A stretch of DNA of 64,000 bases from Chamaelirium japonicum (lineage: Eukaryota > Streptophyta > Magnoliopsida > Liliales > Melanthiaceae). A program made the translations under genes and the position numbers. Under the pieces are notes generated by a model. It was given only the letters and a program-made list of their open reading frames with translations, had not been told where the DNA came from and did not search any database. Below, in pieces: positions 57,749 to 64,000 of the stretch (position 1 is the first letter of the stretch; every line of letters begins with the position of its first letter). The stretch spans positions 42,889,949 to 42,953,948 of the forward strand of contig OX393553.1 of assembly GCA_947650365.1 (NCBI GenBank). Direction: 5' to 3'.

Positions 57749-59380
57749 TGATATGTGCTATCTATGCACTTAATATCCCGGTATCAGTTATGGTTCGAGA
57801 GTAGTAAAGAGCTAATGACGGATCGTTCCCACAAGGGTAATAGTATTAATTTCTTTGGAAATAAAGTCTTAAAGAATATAAAGTGAAGTTGGTGATTAAA
57901 CTAAAAATTAAAATAGATTAAAAGTTAGTGAAATCGAATAGTTAAAAGTCTAGGGCCATTGGTTCACCCTTAGTGATTTAAAGGACTTCTTTCTGTCAAT
58001 ATATTATGCCAAAGGATTTAAATATAGAATTATATAAAACCAAGTATTATGTTTACTCGCAACGTCCCTAATCCAAGCGCAATGTTACTTATAAACTTCT
58101 TTGTCTTACCATAACGTCCCTAATCCAAGGGTAACATTGATGATAAACTCCATTTTATTTATCCTACTCTAGGAAATAAATGATAATGGGATTGAAGACT
58201 TTAATTTCATATTATTATAAACTAAATATTTTGGACATATTTTTTGGTATTCATGATTCGATGAACTAGATTTTCCACCACAGTATCACCTTTTATGTTA
58301 TCCTATGTTGCCTTGAGTATGGACTGTCTTCGATATCGGCATAAACTATCAGGTCCTAATGACGAGCACGGAATATCTCTCTCGAGTACAACCCATCCGA
58401 AGGTTTAACATAAGACTCCTGTGACCATATGATAATGGTAATCATATAGAGAAACATTTCCACACAGACTATTTGATGGGACTAATCCCTTTAACATTAT
58501 CACAATCTAGGAGGCACAAGAGAAACTAGTAATCTGGTTTATAATGAACACAAACCATGCATCAATCATAAATAGAATTGTTAGAGTTAACACATATCAC
58601 AAGGAATCCCTTGAAATTCTAGATTGAATTAGTTGGCCATACTCCGATATGAAATATAAAGGAGTATGGAAATCGTAGATGATCGTTGTGATGTCGCCTT
58701 CATTTTCCTCTCCATTCTCTTCCCACCAAAGAATGAACAATGGAATGAATTTCGATACCCTTCTATAATTCTTCTCACCTATTTAAAGGGTGGAAGAGAT
58801 GCCTTCGATAACCATAATTTAGTTATAGAAACTACTTTGGCAACTTCCGCAACTACTTTAGCAACTTTCACAACCACTTTGGCAACTTTCGCAACTACTT
58901 TGGCAACGTTCATAACTTTCGCAAATACTTTAGCAACTTTCGCAACTTTCATAACTACTTTGGTAACATCTGTAACTTCTCTTTTCTTTAGATCTAGATG
59001 TTGGTTGGAGTGTTGGATGATAATGTGAGGATAGAAATCTGCCACGTCACTGGTTTTACTGAATCCGACTGGGTGTATGTATCAATCCGTCTGAGCATTT
59101 TTATGGTTTTACTAACGTCATGAAAGTCCAAATTTGCCTGGGATTTTTGTATTCCACCTGGGCATTTTAGGTAGATTTTCACTACTATGGCTTGAGTTAT
59201 AAGTTGTATTCTCTTAGCTATTTTTTATCCCCTTATAGTACATTTTAAGCTATTTTCAGGTTCTCTCTACTTCTACCTGCAATACATGAATTAAATAACA
59301 AATTATATTTTTATATTCGATAATTCGTATATATAAGCTATTCTTAATACATCTAGATCTACACTTTTATGTGTCGATCA
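57749..59380 (-). mobile_element. Probable solo gypsy LTR (1632 bp) in the satellite
   Basis: The insert begins TGATATGTGC and ends GTGTCGATCA, giving TG...CA ends with TGAT/ATCA inverted. It is flanked by GGTAA (57744-57748) and GGTAT (59381-59385), a 5-bp TSD with one change. Near the left end, CGGATCGTTCCCACAAGGG is the same kind of word as GGTCGATCCCACAGAGA in the gypsy LTR at 12013. This suggests a related gypsy lineage, also in minus orientation. No PBS, polypurine tract or coding domain lies inside, so it is one LTR left after recombination. ORFs within it (58666-59182) derive from the repeat at 58831-58975. Confidence 0.7.
58831..58975. repeat. 21-bp minisatellite inside the solo LTR
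   Basis: Units of the form ACTACTTTGGCAACTTTCGCA repeat about 6-7 times with some shortened copies. The unit is seven codons, so both strands stay open and give TTLATFA-like or KVVAKVA-like repeats. Confidence 0.85.
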
Positions 59381-62300
59381 GGTATATCTACGTATTAAAG
59401 GGGTGACTTTAACATCCACATCTGTATGACTAAAATATAAAGAGTCTCATAAGTAGGAGGGGTCCCACTATTATGGGATCCTTATTCAAGTTGTAGATTA
59501 CGATAGGAGTCCAAGTGGTCCTACTCCAGTAGGCAAGGTCGACTATATTATAGGGGGATAGATCTATATATCAAAGGGGTGATTTTAACACCGTATGTGT
59601 GTGGCCAAAATATAAAGAGTACCATAGCTAGGAGGGGTCCCACTATTATGAGATCCATATTCATGTAGTAGATTACTAGAGGACTCCAAGTGGGTCCCAC
59701 TTAAGTTGACAAGGTCGACTTTATTATAGGTGGTACATCTATGTATCTAAGGGGTAACATTAACTCCCGTATCTGTGTGGTAAAAATATAAAGAGTACCA
59801 TAACTAGAATAGTCCCACTATTGTGGGATCCTAATTCATATAGTAGATTACAAGAGGAGTCCAAGTAGAGCCCAATTCAGTTGACAAGGTCGACTATATT
59901 ATAGGTGGGTACATCTATATGTCAAAGGAATAACTTTAACACTCATATCTATATGGCTAAAATATAAAGACTCTCATAGCTAGAAAGGGTCCCACTGTTA
60001 TAGGATCCTTATTATGTTATAGATTATAAGAGGTGTCCAAGTAGAGACATTTCTAGTTGACAAAGTCGACTATATTAAAGAGTGTATATTTATGTATCAA
60101 ATGGGTGACTTTAACACCCATATTTGTGTGGCCAAAATATAAAGAGTTCCATAGCTTGGAGGGGTCGTACTACTGTGGGATCGTTATTCATATTGTGGAT
60201 TTCGAGAGAAGTTCAAGTAGGGCCCATTCTAGTTGACAAGGTCAACTATATTATAGGGGGATACAGCTGTGTAAAAGGGGTGACTTTATCACCCACATTT
60301 GTATGGCTAAAATATAAACACTACCAAACCTAGGTGGGTCGGGATCCTTATTCATATAGTCGATTACCAGAGAAGTCCTAGAGGATCCCACTCTAGTTGA
60401 AAATATTGACTATATTATAGGAGGTACATCTATATGTCAAAGGGGAGACTTGAACGCTCTTATCTATATGGCCAAAATATAAAAAGTCCCATTACGAGAG
60501 GAGTCCAAGTAGCGACTATTCTAGTTGACCAGGTGACTTTATTATTAGGGGCTATATTTATGTGTCGAAGGGATGACTTTAACACCTGTAACTGTATGGT
60601 TAAACTATAAAAATTTCCATAGCTAGAAGGGGTCCCACTATAATGAAATCCTTATTCTTGTTGAAGTTTACAAGACGAATCCAACTGGGACCTACTCTCA
60701 TGGACAAAGTTGACAATATTATAGAGGGGTACGTACATCTATTTGTCAAAGGGGTTAGTTTAACAACCGTATCAGTTTGACCAAAATGTAAAAAGTCACA
60801 CAGGTAGGAGGGAAATATAAAAAGTCACACAGGTAGGAGGGGTCTCACTATTATAGGACATATAAATATAGTAGATTACAAGAGGATTCCAAGTAGGGCT
60901 CACTAAGTTAATAAGGTCGACTATATTTTAGTTAGGTATTTCTATATGTATAAAGGGTGATTTTAACATATGTATTTGTGTGGCCAAAATATACAAAGTC
61001 CCATAGCTAAGAGGTATTCCACTATTATAGGTTTATTATTTATATAGTAATCTATGAGTGGAGTCAAAGTAGGTCCCACTCAAGTTGATAAAGTCGACTA
61101 CAATATTGATGGTATATTTATATATCAAATAGTGACTTTAACCCCCATATCTATATGGCCAAAATATAAAGAAGCCTAGAGCTAGGACGGGTCCCACTAT
61201 TGTAGGATTCGTGTTCATATAGTAGACTACGAGTGGAGTCCAAGTGGGGCCCACTCTAATTGAGAAGGTCGACTATATCATTAGGGGGTAAATTTATGTG
61301 TCAAAGAGGCAACTTTAACACCTGCATCTGTGTGCCAAAATATAAATATTCTCATTGCTAGGAGGGGTTCCACTATTGTAGAATTCTGATTCATATAGTA
61401 AATTATAAGAGGAGTCCAAGTGGGTCTCACTCTAGTTAATGGGATCGACTTCATTATAGGGTGATATTTTGATGTCAAAGGGGTGACTTTAACACCCACA
61501 TCTATATGACTAAAATATAAAGTCATAAGGCTAGAAGGGGTCCCACGATTGTGGAATCCTTATTCTTGTAGTATATTATGAGAGAAGTCAAAGTGGAGCC
61601 CACTTTATTTGACAAGATTGATTATATTATTAAGGGGGTACATAATGTGCCAAAGGGGTGACTTTAATATCTAAATCCGTGTGGCCAAAATATAAAGACT
61701 CTCATAGCTAGGTGGGGTCCTACTGTTATGTATTATCCTTATTCATAAAGTAGATTACAAGATAATCCCATGTGGGCCCAATCTAGTTGACAAAGTCAAC
61801 TATATTGTAGAGGGGTACATCTATGTGTCAAAGGCGTAATTTTAACACCTGCATCTGTGTGGCCAAAATATAAAGAGTCTCATAGGTAGGTGGGGTTCTA
61901 CTATTGTAGGATCCTTTTTTATATGATAAGTAATAAGAGGAGTACGTACAAGTGGGGCTAATTCCAGTTGACAAAGTTGATTACATTATAGGGACTACAT
62001 CTATATCTCAAAGGGGTGACTTTGATACCCACATCTATGTAGCCAAAATATAATAAGTTGTATTATTTGTAGGGGTCCCACTATTATAGGATCCTTATTT
62101 ATATAGTAGATTACAAGAGGAGTCCAAGTAGATCCCACTCAAGTTGACAAGGTCGGCTATAATATATGAGGGTACATCAATCTATCGAAGGGGGTGACTT
62201 TAACCCCTACATCAGTGAGGCTGAAATATAGAGTCTCATAACTAGGAGGGGTCCTACTATTATAGGATCCTTATTTATATCGTAGATTATGAAGAGTCCA

Positions 62301-64000
62301 AGTGAGTCTCACTAAAGTTCACAAAGTCAATTACATTATAGGGGGTAGATCTATATATGTTGAAGGGATAACTTTAACCCATACATATGTATGGCCAAAA
62401 TATAAAAAGTCCCATAACAAGGAGGGGGCCTACTGTTGTTGATTCTTTATCCATATAAGCCATACTCCTATCGATAAGGTCGACAACATTATAGGTGGGT
62501 ACATCTAAGTGTCAAAGGGGTGCCTTTAACACCTGCATATGTATGACCAAAATATAAAGAGTTCTAAATCTAGGAGGGGTCCCACTAGTGCAGGATCCTT
62601 TTGTAAATAGTAGATTACAAGAGGAGTTCAAGAAGGGCCCGCTAGAATTGGCAAGGTCAACTATATTACAGGGGGTACATCTATGTGTCAAAAGGATAAC
62701 TTTAACACCCACATTCGTGTGGTCAAAATATAAAGAATCCAATTGCTAGGAGGGATCCCACTATTATAGAATCCTTATTCATATAGCAGATTATGAGAGG
62801 AGTCCAAGTGGGGCCCACTCTAGTTGACAAGGTTGACTATATTATATAGGGTACATCTATGTGCCAAAGGAGTCACTTTAACACTCACATCTGTATGGCT
62901 AAAATATAATATATACCGTTACTATAAGGGGTCTCACTATTGTGGGATCCTTATTCATGTAATATATTCTGAGAGGAGTCCAAGTTGGGGTCACTCTAAT
63001 TTGCAAGGTCGAGTTTATTATAAAGGGTACATTTATGTATCCAAGAGGTCACTTTAACATCTGCATCTATGTGGCCAAAATATAAAGAGTCCCATTGCAA
63101 AATGGGATTCCATTATTGTGGAGTCCTTATTCTTATTCTAGATTACAGGAGAAGTCTAAGTAGGGCCCACTCAAGTTGACAAGGTCGATTACATTATCGG
63201 GAGTGGGTTATATCTAAGTGACAATGAGGTGACTTTAAAACCTGCATCTATGTTGCCAAAATATTATAACCCTCATACCTAGGAGATATCCTACTATTAT
63301 AGGATCATTATTCATATAGATGATTTTAAATGGAGTCCGAGTGAGGCCTACTCTAGTTGACAAAGTTGTTAACTTTATAGAGGGGTACATGTATGTGTCA
63401 GTGAGGTGAGTTTATCACCTATATCTATATGGCCAAAATATAAAGATTCTAATAGCTAGGTAGGATCCCACTATTATGGGATCCTTATTCATGTAGTAGA
63501 TTACGAGAGTAGTCCAAGTGAGGTCCATATAAGTTGACCAGGTTGACTTCATTATAGGGGGTACACTCGTATCTGTGTAACCAAAATATAAAAGTCTCAT
63601 TGCTAGAAGAGGATCCACTATTGTGGATCCTTAATTATTCATATAGTAGCTAATAAAAGCAGTCCATGTGGGGACCTACTCTAGTTAACAAGATCGACTT
63701 CGCTAAATGGGGGTACATCTTTGTGTCAAAGGGGTGACTTTAACATCCTGAACTATGTGGCTAAAATATAAAGGGTCCTATAACTTGGTGGTGTCCCACA
63801 ATTATAGAATCCTTATTTTTATTATAGATTACAAGAAAATTCCAAGTAGAGCTTATTCTAGTTGACAAAGTCAACAATATTATAGAGGGGTACATCTATA
63901 TATAAAGGGGTGATTTTAACACCCGTATCTGTGTAGACATAATATAAAATATTCTATGGGTAGAAGGGGTTCCAAAACTATAGGATCCTTATAAATATAA
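59381..64000. repeat. Satellite block 5: about 26 monomers, continues past the window
   Basis: Same monomer and orientation as the earlier blocks. A 29-bp tandem duplication (AAAAAGTCACACAGGTAGGAG) lies at about 60787-60840. The array runs off the right end of the window, so its full size is unknown. Confidence 0.95.

Noticed and set aside
58666..59045. ORFs with TTLATFA or KVVAKVA repeats
   Set aside because: They come from the 21-bp minisatellite inside the solo LTR, whose length is a multiple of three and therefore stays open on both strands.
24418..64000. Regularly repeated array as a possible CRISPR
   Set aside because: Units are about 176 bp and diverged along their whole length, with no constant short repeat and variable spacer structure. 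The context is a plant nuclear satellite.

Overview
The window is nuclear DNA of a flowering plant. The evidence is a host gene with short exons and GT-AG introns, plant-type Ty3/gypsy (Athila-like), Ty1/copia and LINE retrotransposons, a hAT-like MITE, and a long tandem satellite. The sequence does not let me name the species.

Layout. 1-1452: probably intron of the host gene, holding a GC-rich block that looks like LTR-type transposon DNA. 1453-5319 (+): the last five exons of an oxysterol-binding-protein-related protein (ORP); its largest visible intron carries a LINE 3' remnant. 5320-7173: 3' UTR, then intergenic DNA with small tandem repeats. 7174-9880 (+): 5' end of a copia element (LTR, tRNA-Met PBS, broken gag). 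9881-12012 (+): GC-rich fragment of a gypsy-type element with a Transposase_28-like ORF. 12013-about 24418 (-): a decayed Athila-like gypsy element with one LTR, broken gag, protease, RT/RNase H and integrase. A 2.3 kb LINE with a perfect 17-bp target-site duplication is nested in it.

From about 24418 to the end, the backbone is a head-to-tail satellite with a monomer of about 176 bp, roughly 120 diverged copies, all in one orientation. It is interrupted by a truncated copia-type element (about 27415-33303), a structurally complete copy of the same family (34730-44774, 5-bp TSD GTATA), a 635-bp hAT-like MITE (53807-54441) and a probable solo gypsy LTR (57749-59380).

Only the ORP gene looks like a working host gene. 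All transposon coding regions are broken, apart from one short intact LINE ORF2 tail and one lone 220-codon ORF. The most interesting material is in the satellite: a conserved set of dyad symmetries in each monomer, a roughly 2.9 kb multi-monomer segment present twice about 22.6 kb apart, a local higher-order repeat of about 795 bp, and three insertions that all fall within about 20 bp of the same monomer position.
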